Positions 54,771 to 63,238 of a stretch of 64,000 bases of DNA are shown here, one piece after another. Each line of letters opens with the position of its first letter. Position 1 is the stretch's first letter. This DNA is from Methylobacterium oryzihabitans (GTDB lineage Bacteria > Pseudomonadota > Alphaproteobacteria > Rhizobiales > Beijerinckiaceae). Where the stretch lies: NCBI RefSeq assembly GCF_004004555.2, contig NZ_SACP01000012.1, positions 1 to 64,000 on the forward strand. The letters are read 5' to 3'. A program made the position numbers and the translations under genes. Below the pieces are notes generated by a model. It was not told the origin of the DNA. It searched no databases and worked only from the letters and a program-made list of their open reading frames with translations.

Positions 54771-57700
54771 TCAATGCGCCGGCTGCGGATCCCCGTGCGA
54801 GCCGCCGCCGTGCTCGTCCTTGCCGCGCCAGCGGTTGATGCGGATGAGCAGGTTGCGGATCACCACGTAGAAGACCGGGGTCAGGAACAGGCCGAACACC
54901 GTGGCGCCCAGCATGCCGAAGAGCACCGCGGTGCCGAGCGCCTGGCGCATCTCGGCGCCGGGACCCGTGGCGATGGCGAGCGGCACCACGCCGAGGATGA
55001 ACGCGAAAGCGGTCATCAGGATCGGCCGCAGGCGCAGCCGGCACGCCTCGACGGCGGCGGCGACCGGGCCGCGCCGCTCGCTCTCCTCGATCTGGTGGGC
55101 GAACTCGACGATCAGGATCGCGTTCTTCGCCGCCAGACCGATGAGCACGATCAGGCCGATCTGGGTCAGGATGTTGTTGTCCTGCGCCCGGAGCTGGACG
55201 CCGGCCAGCGCCGCCAGCACCCCGGTCGGCACCACCAGCAGGATCGCCAGCGGCAGCGCCCAGGATTCGTACTGCGCGGCGAGCACCAGGAACACCAGCA
55301 GCACGCCGAGGGCGAAGACGTAGATCGCGGTGTTGCCGGCCGCCTTCTCCTGGAACGCGATCTCGGTCCACTCGTAGCTCATGCCCTCCGGCAGGGTCTT
55401 CTTGGCCAGCGCCTCCATCGCGTCGAGGGCCTGCCCCGACGAGATGCCGGGCTTGGAATCGCCCTGCACCGGCACCGAGTAGTATAGGTTGTAGCGCTGC
55501 ACGATCTGCGGCCCGGCGATGTCGCGGATGCCCGCGAGCGTCCCCATCGGCACGAGGGCGCCGGTGGAGGAGCGCACCATCAGCCGCTCGATGTCCTCCT
55601 TCTCCAGGCGGTCGCCGGCCTGGGCCTGGGCCCGGACCTGGTAGATGCGGCCGAAGGTGTTGAAGTCGTTGACGTAGGCGCCGCCGAGATTGACCTGGAG
55701 GGTCGAGAACACGTTGGCCAGCGGCACGTTCAGCATCCGGGCCTTGGTGCGGTCGATGTCGAGGAAGATCTGCGGCGTGTCGTTGCCGAAGGTGGTGAAG
55801 ACGCGGGTCAGGGCCGGGTCGCGGTTGGCCGCGCCGATCAGCTCGCCGGAAGCGGCGAGCAGCCCGGCGATGTCGGAGCCGGTGCGGTTCTGCACCTGCA
55901 TCTTGAAGCCGCCGGCATTGCCGAGGCCGCGCACCGGCGGCGGCGGGATCGCGATGATCCGCGCCTCGGTGATCGAGCCGGTCTTGGCGAACACGTCCTG
56001 CACGATCGCCCCGGCGTTGCGGCCCTTGGCGGTGCGTTCCTTGAACGGCTTGAGCGTGAGGAACATCACGCCACCGTTGGTGGTGTTGGTGAAGGTCGCG
56101 CCGTCGAAGCCCGAGATCACCACCGCGTTGGCGACGCCGTCGACGGTGAGCGCGCGCTTGGCCGCCTCGCGCACCACCGCGGTCGTGCGCTCCAGCGCCG
56201 CGCCCGGCGGCAGTTGCACCACCACGATGAGGTAGCCCTGGTCCTGCTGCGGGATGAAGCCGGTCGGCGTGATGCGGGCGAGGTGCAGCGTCCCGGCGAT
56301 GACGCCGCCGTAGAGGACCAGCATCACGATCAGCGGCACCACCCGGCTGGTGAGGAACCGGACGGTCGCCGCGTAGGCGTTCGAGGTCGCGTCGAAGCCG
56401 CGGTTGAAGGTGTTGGCCGCCCAGGCGCCGAACCGGGCCAGGAAGAAGCGCGGCTGGTGGTGCTCGGAATGGGGCTTCAGCAGCAGCTTGCAGAGCGCCG
56501 GCGACAGCGTCAGCGAGTTGAACATCGAGATGATGGTCGAGGCCGCGATCGTCAGCGCGAACTGCCGGTAGAACTGGCCCGAGATGCCCGGGATGAAGGC
56601 GGTCGGGATGAACACCGCCGACAGCACGAGCGCGATGGCGACGACCGCGCCGCCGACCTCGTCCATGGTCTTGTGGGCGGCCTCGCCGGGCGATAGGCCC
56701 TCGGCCATGTTGCGCTCGACGTTCTCGACCACGACGATCGCGTCGTCGACCACGATGCCGATGGCCAGCACGAGCCCGAACAGCGTCAGGTTGTTGAGCG
56801 AGAACCCGAGCAGCGCCATCACCGCGAAGGTGCCGACGAGCGAGACCGGAATCGCGATGATCGGGATCAGCGCCGTGCGCCAGCTCTGGAGGAAGACCAG
56901 GATCACGATCACCACGAGGACGACCGCCTCGCCGAGGGTCTTGTAGACCTCGTGCACCGACTCGGCGATGAACTCGGTCGGGTTGTAGGCGATCTTGTAT
57001 TCGAGGCCGGGCGGGAAGTCCTTGGCCATCTCCTTCATCAGGCTCTGGACCGCCTCGGCCGCCTCGAGGGCGTTGGTGCCCGGGCGCTGGAACACGCCGA
57101 CGCCGATCGCCGGCTGGCCGTTGAGGAACGACTGGGTGACGTAGTCCTTCTGCCCGAGCTCGACCCGGGCGATGTCGGAGATCCGCACGAGGCGCCCGTC
57201 GGACGCCTTGACGATCACCTTGCGGAACTCGTTGGGGTCGTTGAAGCGCCCCTGCGTCTGCACCACGAGCTGGAACGCCTGCGAGGCCGGCGACGGCGGG
57301 GCGCCGAGGGCGCCGGACGCCACCTGGACGTTCTGCTCCTGCAGCGCCGAGAGCACGTCGGTGGTCGAGAGCTGGTAGGCGGTGAGCTTGTTGGGGTCGA
57401 GCCAGATCCGCAGCGCGTATTCGCTGCCGCCGAACACCGTGATGTCGCCGACGCCGTTGAGCCGCAGCAGCGGGTCGCGCAGGCGCAGGTAGATGTAGTT
57501 GGCGAGGTAGTTCTGGTCGTAGGTGTTGTCCGGAGACAGCACGTGCACGACCATCATCAGGTCGGGCGACGACTTGCGCACCGTGACGCCGAGGTTGCGC
57601 ACGTCGCCGGGCAGGCGCGGCTGGGCGACCGAGAGCCGGTTCTGGACCAGCACGTTGGCGATGTCGAGGTTGGTGCCGAGCGCGAAGGTGACGGTGAGCT

Positions 57701-57971
57701 GCATGTTGCCGTCGTTGGTCGACAGCGACGACATGTAGAGCATGTTGTCGACGCCGTTGAGCTCCTGCTCGATCGGCGTCGCGATGGTGGCGGCCACGGT
57801 CTCGGCGTTGGCGCCCGGGTAGGAGGCGCGCACCACCACGGTCGGCGGCACGATCTCCGGGTACTGGGCGACCGGCAGCGAGATGTACGAGACGTAGCCG
57901 ATGATGAGGATAACGATCGACGTCACCGAGGCGAAGATCGGCCGGTCGACGAAGAAGTGGGCAAAGCGCAT
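54771..57971 (-). CDS. RND multidrug efflux pump, inner-membrane subunit
   Basis: A 1066-residue HAE1-type RND transporter (AcrB/MexB family, usually 1030-1070). Starts MRFAHFFVDRPIFASVTSIVILIIGYVSYISLPVAQYPEI, the family opening. Proton-relay motif GIVVDDAIVVVENVERNM in helix 4 (two Asp), and ATIISMFNSLTLSPALC in helix 6. The periplasmic loops carry the drug-binding subdomains. The last residues are His/Gly-rich (GGGSHGDPQPAH). It lies 93 bases after the adaptor gene. No outer membrane channel gene (TolC-like) is next to it, so it probably uses a TolC encoded elsewhere. Confidence 0.95.
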   Translation of the reverse strand: MRFAHFFVDRPIFASVTSIVILIIGYVSYISLPVAQYPEIVPPTVVVRASYPGANAETVAATIATPIEQELNGVDNMLYMSSLSTNDGNMQLTVTFALGTNLDIANVLVQNRLSVAQPRLPGDVRNLGVTVRKSSPDLMMVVHVLSPDNTYDQNYLANYIYLRLRDPLLRLNGVGDITVFGGSEYALRIWLDPNKLTAYQLSTTDVLSALQEQNVQVASGALGAPPSPASQAFQLVVQTQGRFNDPNEFRKVIVKASDGRLVRISDIARVELGQKDYVTQSFLNGQPAIGVGVFQRPGTNALEAAEAVQSLMKEMAKDFPPGLEYKIAYNPTEFIAESVHEVYKTLGEAVVLVVIVILVFLQSWRTALIPIIAIPVSLVGTFAVMALLGFSLNNLTLFGLVLAIGIVVDDAIVVVENVERNMAEGLSPGEAAHKTMDEVGGAVVAIALVLSAVFIPTAFIPGISGQFYRQFALTIAASTIISMFNSLTLSPALCKLLLKPHSEHHQPRFFLARFGAWAANTFNRGFDATSNAYAATVRFLTSRVVPLIVMLVLYGGVIAGTLHLARITPTGFIPQQDQGYLIVVVQLPPGAALERTTAVVREAAKRALTVDGVANAVVISGFDGATFTNTTNGGVMFLTLKPFKERTAKGRNAGAIVQDVFAKTGSITEARIIAIPPPPVRGLGNAGGFKMQVQNRTGSDIAGLLAASGELIGAANRDPALTRVFTTFGNDTPQIFLDIDRTKARMLNVPLANVFSTLQVNLGGAYVNDFNTFGRIYQVRAQAQAGDRLEKEDIERLMVRSSTGALVPMGTLAGIRDIAGPQIVQRYNLYYSVPVQGDSKPGISSGQALDAMEALAKKTLPEGMSYEWTEIAFQEKAAGNTAIYVFALGVLLVFLVLAAQYESWALPLAILLVVPTGVLAALAGVQLRAQDNNILTQIGLIVLIGLAAKNAILIVEFAHQIEESERRGPVAAAVEACRLRLRPILMTAFAFILGVVPLAIATGPGAEMRQALGTAVLFGMLGATVFGLFLTPVFYVVIRNLLIRINRWRGKDEHGGGSHGDPQPAH

Positions 57972-58064
57972 CGGGGACCTCGCGCGCCCTCCCCGGCCGC
58001 GGGCCGGACGGGCGCTGTGTGTCGTCGCGGGCGCGCCCCGCGGATCGTCCGCGGGGCGGTTCGG

Positions 58065-59198
58065 CTATTCCTTGACCGGAGGCAGGTCCTTGCGCTCGGG
58101 CGTCACCTTGGCGCCGGGCCGGACCCGGGTCAGGCCGCTGATGACGATCGTCTCGTCGCCCTTCAGGCCGTCGCGCACCACCCGGTAGCCGTCGATCTTC
58201 GGGCCGAGCCGGACGTTCTGCGACGCGACCGTGTTGTCGTCCTTGACGACGTAGACGATGCGCTTGTCCTGGTTGGTCGCCACCGCCTCGTCGGGGATCA
58301 GCACGCCCTGGAACGGCGGCGAGGCCGGCATGCTGATGATGCCGAACAGGCCCGGCTTGATGAAGTTGTCGGGATTCTCGACGGTGGCGCGCAGCATGAT
58401 CGAGCCGGTCTGGGCGTCGAACTGGTTGTCGACGAAGTCGAGGACGCCCTTGCGGGTCGGCTTGGCCTCTCCGGTCAGGGCGATCAGCACCCGGACCGTG
58501 TGCTCCTTCTGGGTCGCCCCCATGCCGATGCGCAGGTTGCCCTGGTAGGCGAGGAACGAGCGCTCGTCGACCGGGAAAGAGAAGTAGATGGGATCGAGGG
58601 AGACGATGCTGGTGAGGATCGTCTGGTCGGTGATGACGATGTTGCCCTCGGTGACCCGGCGCTGCGAGATCCGCCCGTCGATCGGCGAGCGGACCTCGGT
58701 GAAGTCGTAGTTGAGCTGGGCCTGCCGCAGGGCGGCGGTGGCGCTCTCGACGTCGGCCTGGGCGGTCAGCGACGCCTGCCGGCGCTGGTCGGTGACCTGC
58801 TCGGAGATGTTGCCCGAGCGGCTGAGCGTCTGGGCGCGCTCCAGGTCGGTCTGCGAGAAGTTCAGCCGCGCATTGGCCGAGGCGAGCGCCGCCTGGGCCT
58901 GATCGAGGGTCGCCTTGTAGGGGCGGCGGTCGATGGTGAACAGCAGGTCGCCCTTCTTGACCCGCGACCCGTCCTGGAAGTGGATCTTCTCCAGGTAGCC
59001 GGTGACGCGGGCGCGCACGTCGACGTTCTCGATCGCGTTGAAGCGGCCGGTATAGTCGTCGTGCTCGACCACCTCCTTGACCACCGGCTTGGCGACGATC
59101 ACGGTGGGCGGCGGTCCGCCCGGGGCCTGCGCCCGCGCCGGCAGCCCGGCGACCACCAGGAGCGCCGGGATCGCCGCCGCCAGCCAGTGCCTGCGCAT
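58065..59198 (-). CDS. RND efflux periplasmic adaptor subunit
   Basis: A 377-residue membrane-fusion protein of the MexE/AcrA type. A signal peptide ends about residue 25 (LPARAQA). The lipoyl-like domain has VRARVTGYLEKIHFQDGSRVKKGDLLFTID; a coiled-coil hairpin (about 90-160) and the barrel/proximal domains follow (RSPIDGRISQRRVTEGNIV, LIPDEAVATNQDKRIVYVVKDD). It lacks a lipobox Cys, so it is anchored otherwise or soluble. The ATG at 59198 has GGGAGAG upstream. Same operon as the pump gene downstream. No TetR-type repressor is adjacent. Confidence 0.93.
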   Translation of the reverse strand: MRRHWLAAAIPALLVVAGLPARAQAPGGPPPTVIVAKPVVKEVVEHDDYTGRFNAIENVDVRARVTGYLEKIHFQDGSRVKKGDLLFTIDRRPYKATLDQAQAALASANARLNFSQTDLERAQTLSRSGNISEQVTDQRRQASLTAQADVESATAALRQAQLNYDFTEVRSPIDGRISQRRVTEGNIVITDQTILTSIVSLDPIYFSFPVDERSFLAYQGNLRIGMGATQKEHTVRVLIALTGEAKPTRKGVLDFVDNQFDAQTGSIMLRATVENPDNFIKPGLFGIISMPASPPFQGVLIPDEAVATNQDKRIVYVVKDDNTVASQNVRLGPKIDGYRVVRDGLKGDETIVISGLTRVRPGAKVTPERKDLPPVKE

Positions 59199-59358
59199 AC
59201 TCACTCTCCCATCCATCCGATGCGTTCGGCCCGGAATCCCGCCGGCCAAGCGGCACGGGCGGGAGCGGGCTCATGGCCGCGACGGGAACCGCCCCCGGCG
59301 GGGACGCGGCCCTCCCGGGGCCCTCGATGTCGTGCCGGCGTCGGCCCTGCGGGCGGCG

Positions 59359-59679
59359 TCAGGCGATGGTCTCGCCGGCGCCGACCCAGTCCTTGAAGCC
59401 GCCGGCGTAGTGCTCGGTCAGGGCGACGCCCTGGCTCTGCGCGTAGTGCAGCGCCCGCGCCGAGCGGATTCCGGCCGCGCAGGCGAGAACCGGGCGGCGC
59501 CCGTCCTCGGCGATGAGGGCCTGGAGGGCGTCGAGGTCGAAGCGCGACAGCGGATGCGACACGGCCCCCGGAATGTGGCCCTGCTCGTATTCGTGCGGCT
59601 CGCGCACGTCGATCAGCAGCACGGTGCCGTCCGCCAGGCCGCGCTTCAGTGCCTCCCGGTCCCAGTCCACGATCGTCAT
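59359..59679 (-). CDS. Rhodanese-like domain protein
   Basis: A single-domain rhodanese of 106 residues. The catalytic loop CAAGIRS (Cys about 67) matches the CxxGxRS pattern of sulfurtransferases, and the earlier LLIDVREPHEYEQGHIPGAVSHPLS is the typical first half. Sulfur transfer from a thiosulfate- or persulfide-like donor is the family role; the acceptor is unknown. The start follows a divergent intergenic region. Confidence 0.87.
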   Translation of the reverse strand: MTIVDWDREALKRGLADGTVLLIDVREPHEYEQGHIPGAVSHPLSRFDLDALQALIAEDGRRPVLACAAGIRSARALHYAQSQGVALTEHYAGGFKDWVGAGETIA

Positions 59680-60044
59680 GCCGCCCACCCGCCGTGCCGG
59701 ACCCCGCCGGCGCCGTGCCATCGAACCGTCGGTTGCGGGGGCCTCGCCGGCTCCGCCCGGCGACCGTGGCGTCGGCGCCGGCCCGGGTCAACCCGGGCGG
59801 GTCGTCCCGGACGCCCGCGCACCGCCGCCAACGGCGAGCGCCCCTCGAACGGCGCGGGGGCGCCGATCCGCGAGGCGCAACGAAGCTCCGCTGACGGTTG
59901 GGATATTTCATCACTGGTCACGAACGCAAGGCTCATCCCGGCCGGCGGCGGCGGCGTGTGCGCGAGCGCACAACCCGGCCCGGTGGCGGCACCCGGCCCG
60001 ATGGGCTACCCGGAGCGCCCCTGCCGCACCGGTTGTGCCTGCCC
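59680..60044. other. Intergenic region with one perfect hairpin
   Basis: No gene is convincing here. At 59957-59972 TGTGCGC-GA-GCGCACA forms a perfect 7-bp hairpin 72 bases before the next start, and an AT-rich patch (TTGGGATATTTCATCACTGG, about 59897-59916) may hold divergent promoters. Confidence 0.4.
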
Positions 60045-61319
60045 GTGACCTCCCTCGCCTTCGACCTCACCCGCCTCGTCACCCGCCTGCGCTTCGCGAC
60101 GCCCTCCGGCATCGACCGGGTCGACCTCGCCTATGCCCGCCACGTCCTGGCGCAGCCCGGCGAGCGGTTCGGCGTCGTGTCGACCCCGTTCGGGCCGCGC
60201 GTCCTCGACCGGGCCGAGGCGGGCGCCCTCGCGGAGCGGGTCGCGGCCGGCTGGGCCGAGGAGGTCGGCGCCGGGGACGACCCGGTCTATCACCGCCTGC
60301 TCGGCGCGCTCGGCGCGGCCACGCCCGGGCCCGCCCCGGCGGCGCGGGGCGACGGGGGGCGCCGGCACCGGCGACGGGCCTGGGCCGCGGCCTCCCTGGA
60401 GATCCTGCGCCGCCCCGGCCCCGGCCGGCTGCCCGCCGGCACCACCTATCTCCACACCTCGCACCTGCGGCTCGACCGGCCGGAGCGGTTCGACTGGCTC
60501 TACGACCGCCGCGACGTGCGGGCGCTGTTCCTCGTCCACGACCTCATCCCGATCGAGTTCCCCGAATACGGCCGCGGCGCCGAATCGGTCCGCCACGCCG
60601 AGCGGATGCGCACCGTCTCGCGCCACGCCGCCGCGGTGATCGCCAATTCCGCCGACGTGGCGGCGCGCTTGCGCGCCCATCTCGCCGGGCGCTCGCTGCC
60701 ATGCCCTGCGGTGACCGTGGCGCATCTCGGCATCGAGCCGACCTTCGGCGCGAGCGACGGCCCGGCGCCGGTGCCCGACCGGCCGACCTTCGTCGCCTGC
60801 GGCACGATCGAGCCGCGCAAGAACCACCTGATGCTGCTGTCGGTGTGGCGCGACCTCGCGGCGCGGCTCGGCCCGGCGACGCCGCGCCTCGTGCTGGTCG
60901 GCCGCCGCGGCTGGGAGAGCGAGAACATCGCCGACATGCTCGACCGCTGCCCGGCGGTGCGGGCCCACGTCGTCGAGGTCGCGGGCCTGTCGACCGCCGG
61001 GCTGGTGCGGCTGCTGCGCGGCGCCACCGCGCTGCTGATGCCCTCCTTCACCGAGGGCTACGGCCTGCCGGTGCTGGAGGCCGCCGCCGCCGGGCTGCCG
61101 GTCGTCGCCTCCGACATCCCGGTCCACCGCGAGATCGCCGCCGGCTTCGCCGAGTTCGTCCCTCCCCTCGACGGGCCGGGCTGGAGCGGGATCGTCGAGG
61201 CCCTGGCGCAGGACGGCTCGCCGCTGCGCCGGGAGATGACGGCCCGCCTCGACGGCTTCCGGCCGCCCTCCTGGGCCGAGCACTTCGCCACCGTCGACCC
61301 GCTCCTGGCGGGCGGCTGA
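60045..61319 (+). CDS. Glycosyltransferase, GT4 family
   Basis: A 424-residue GT-B-fold enzyme that adds sugars from nucleotide donors to a glycan acceptor. The C-terminal donor domain has the strand FVACGTIEPRKNHLML (about 243-258) and the GT4 motif MPSFTEGYGLPVLEAAAAGLPVVASDI (about 330-360, with the two Glu). The N-terminal domain includes VRALFLVHDLIPIEFPEYG, typical of bacterial exopolysaccharide or LPS glycosyltransferases. Start uncertain: GTG 60045 (VTSLAFDLTRL) is chosen because upstream residues are low complexity. Substrate unknown. No neighbours point to a glycan cluster. Confidence 0.82.
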   Translation: MTSLAFDLTRLVTRLRFATPSGIDRVDLAYARHVLAQPGERFGVVSTPFGPRVLDRAEAGALAERVAAGWAEEVGAGDDPVYHRLLGALGAATPGPAPAARGDGGRRHRRRAWAAASLEILRRPGPGRLPAGTTYLHTSHLRLDRPERFDWLYDRRDVRALFLVHDLIPIEFPEYGRGAESVRHAERMRTVSRHAAAVIANSADVAARLRAHLAGRSLPCPAVTVAHLGIEPTFGASDGPAPVPDRPTFVACGTIEPRKNHLMLLSVWRDLAARLGPATPRLVLVGRRGWESENIADMLDRCPAVRAHVVEVAGLSTAGLVRLLRGATALLMPSFTEGYGLPVLEAAAAGLPVVASDIPVHREIAAGFAEFVPPLDGPGWSGIVEALAQDGSPLRREMTARLDGFRPPSWAEHFATVDPLLAGG

Positions 61320-61395
61320 GGCCAGGGGATCGGCCGTTTTGGCAACGGCCGCGCTTTGCGCCTATGATTCGCGGCCCGGCAACCGGACCGAGACC

Positions 61396-62829
61396 ATGGA
61401 CGACAGCACCTATCCCCGCGACCTCGTCGGCTACGGCCGCAACCCGCCCCACGCGCAGTGGCCCGGCGGCGCGCGCCTCGCGGTGCAGTTCGTCATCAAC
61501 TACGAGGAGGGCGGCGAGAACTGCCTCCTGCACGGCGACCGGGCGTCCGAGGCGTTCCTGTCCGAGATCGTCGGTGCCCAGCCCTGGCCGGGCCAGCGCC
61601 ACATGAACATGGAGTCGATCTACGAGTACGGCTCCCGGGCCGGGTTCTGGCGGCTGTGGCGGCTGTTCACCGCCCGCGGCCTGCCGGTAACGGTCTACGG
61701 CGTCGCCACCGCGCTCCAGCGCAACCCCGAGGCGGTGGCGGCGATGCGGGAGGCCGGCTGGGAGATCGCCAGCCACGGGCTCAAGTGGATCGACTACCGC
61801 GACTTCTCGCTGGAGGAGGAGCGGGCGCATCTCGGCGAGGCGATCCGGATCCACGCCGCCGCCACCGGCGAGCGGCCGACCGGCTGGTATACCGGCCGGA
61901 CCTCGGAGAACACCCTGCGGCTTGTCGGCGACGAGGGCGGCTTCCTGTACTACGCCGATTCCTACGCCGACGACCTGCCCTACTGGGTCGAGGCCGGGCG
62001 CGGGCCGCAACTCGTCGTGCCCTACACCCTGGACGCCAACGACATGCGCTTCGCCACGCCGCAGGGCTTCAACAGCGGCGACCAGTTCTTCACCTACCTG
62101 AAGGACAGCTTCGACGTGCTCTACGCCGAGGGCGGGACCGCGCCGAAGATGCTGTCGGTCGGGCTGCATTGCCGCCTCGTCGGCCGGCCGGGCCGGGCGG
62201 CGGCCCTCGCGCGGTTCCTCGACTACGTCGCGGAGCATCCCGACGTCTGGGTGACCCGGCGCCTCGACATCGCCCGGCACTGGATCCGCCATCACCCCCC
62301 GGCCGACCTGACCCCGAGCCGGATGAGCCGGGCCCTGATGGCCGAGCTGTATGGCGACGTGTTCGAGCACAGCCCGTGGGTCGCCGAGGCCGCCCACGCC
62401 GCCGGGCTGACCGCGGCCCACGACACCGCCGAGGGCCTGCACGACGCGATGGTGACGGCGATGCGGGCCGGCGGGCCCGAGCGCGCCCTCGACCTCATCC
62501 GCGCCCACCCCGACCTCGGCGAGCGCGTCGCCGGCATGACCGCGGAATCCCAGGCCGAGCAGGCCTCGGCCGGCCTTGATTCCCTCGACGAGGCCCAGCG
62601 CGCGCGCTTCCTCGACCTCAACGGGCGCTACAAGGCGCGGTTCGGCTTCCCGTTCGTGATGGCGGTGCGCGGCCGGGGCGCCGAGGAGATTCTCGCCGCC
62701 CTCGACGAGCGGATCGGCAACGAGCCCGACGTCGAGCGGGCGCGGGCCCTCGCCGAGATCGAGACGATCGCCTTGCTGCGCCTGCGCCAGCGCCTGCCCG
62801 CCCTGCCGGACGTGACCCGGGGCGCCTGA
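61396..62829 (+). CDS. puuE: Allantoinase PuuE fused to OHCU decarboxylase
   Basis: A 477-residue two-domain purine-catabolism enzyme. Residues about 1-305 match PuuE, a polysaccharide-deacetylase-fold allantoinase: YPRDLVGYGRNPPHAQWPGGARLAVQFVINYEEGGENCLLHGD, and NMESIYEYGSRAGFWRL. Residues about 320-477 are UraD (2-oxo-4-hydroxy-4-carboxy-5-ureidoimidazoline decarboxylase): VFEHSPWVAEAAHAAGL, LIRAHPDLG, AEQASAGLDSLDEAQRARF and RFGFPFVMAVRG. Together they finish urate oxidation and open allantoin. The fusion is known in several proteobacteria. No uricase, transthyretin-like or allantoicase gene is adjacent in the window. Confidence 0.93.
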   Translation: MDDSTYPRDLVGYGRNPPHAQWPGGARLAVQFVINYEEGGENCLLHGDRASEAFLSEIVGAQPWPGQRHMNMESIYEYGSRAGFWRLWRLFTARGLPVTVYGVATALQRNPEAVAAMREAGWEIASHGLKWIDYRDFSLEEERAHLGEAIRIHAAATGERPTGWYTGRTSENTLRLVGDEGGFLYYADSYADDLPYWVEAGRGPQLVVPYTLDANDMRFATPQGFNSGDQFFTYLKDSFDVLYAEGGTAPKMLSVGLHCRLVGRPGRAAALARFLDYVAEHPDVWVTRRLDIARHWIRHHPPADLTPSRMSRALMAELYGDVFEHSPWVAEAAHAAGLTAAHDTAEGLHDAMVTAMRAGGPERALDLIRAHPDLGERVAGMTAESQAEQASAGLDSLDEAQRARFLDLNGRYKARFGFPFVMAVRGRGAEEILAALDERIGNEPDVERARALAEIETIALLRLRQRLPALPDVTRGA

Positions 62830-62854
62830 GCGCCCGGCCGGGCGCCCCGCCGGA

Positions 62855-63235
62855 TCAGGCGCCGATGAGCCCCCGCGCGGTCTCGACGAGCTTCGCCAGA
62901 CGGTAGGGCTTGCGCAGCAGAATGCTGCCGGGCACCTGCCGCGGCGGCCCGACGCTGAAGCCGGTCGCGTAGATCACCGGCAGGTCCGGCGCGAAGCGGC
63001 GGGCCTGCTCGGCGACGCCCCAGCCGTCGAGGGCGCCGGGGAGCTGGATGTCGGTGAACAGGAGATCGGCCCGCCCGGCCCCGGCGAGGAACGCCACCGC
63101 CTCCTCGCCGGTGGCGCAGGCGGCGACGCCGAAGCCCGCCTCCTCGAACTCCGCCTGGATGATCGAGAGCAGCATCTCCTCGTCCTCGACCACCAGGACG
63201 GTCATGCCGCCCGCCTGCACGCTCACGGCGGCCAT
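62855..63235 (-). CDS. Single-domain response regulator
   Basis: A 126-residue CheY-like receiver. Acidic pair VVEDEE, phospho-Asp in DLLFTDIQLPGALDG (about residue 60), Lys in LRKPYRLAKL. No output domain, so it works through protein contact. It begins three bases after the stop of the upstream kinase gene, forming a kinase-regulator pair with it. Confidence 0.9.
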   Translation of the reverse strand: MAAVSVQAGGMTVLVVEDEEMLLSIIQAEFEEAGFGVAACATGEEAVAFLAGAGRADLLFTDIQLPGALDGWGVAEQARRFAPDLPVIYATGFSVGPPRQVPGSILLRKPYRLAKLVETARGLIGA

Positions 63236-63238
63236 CGC

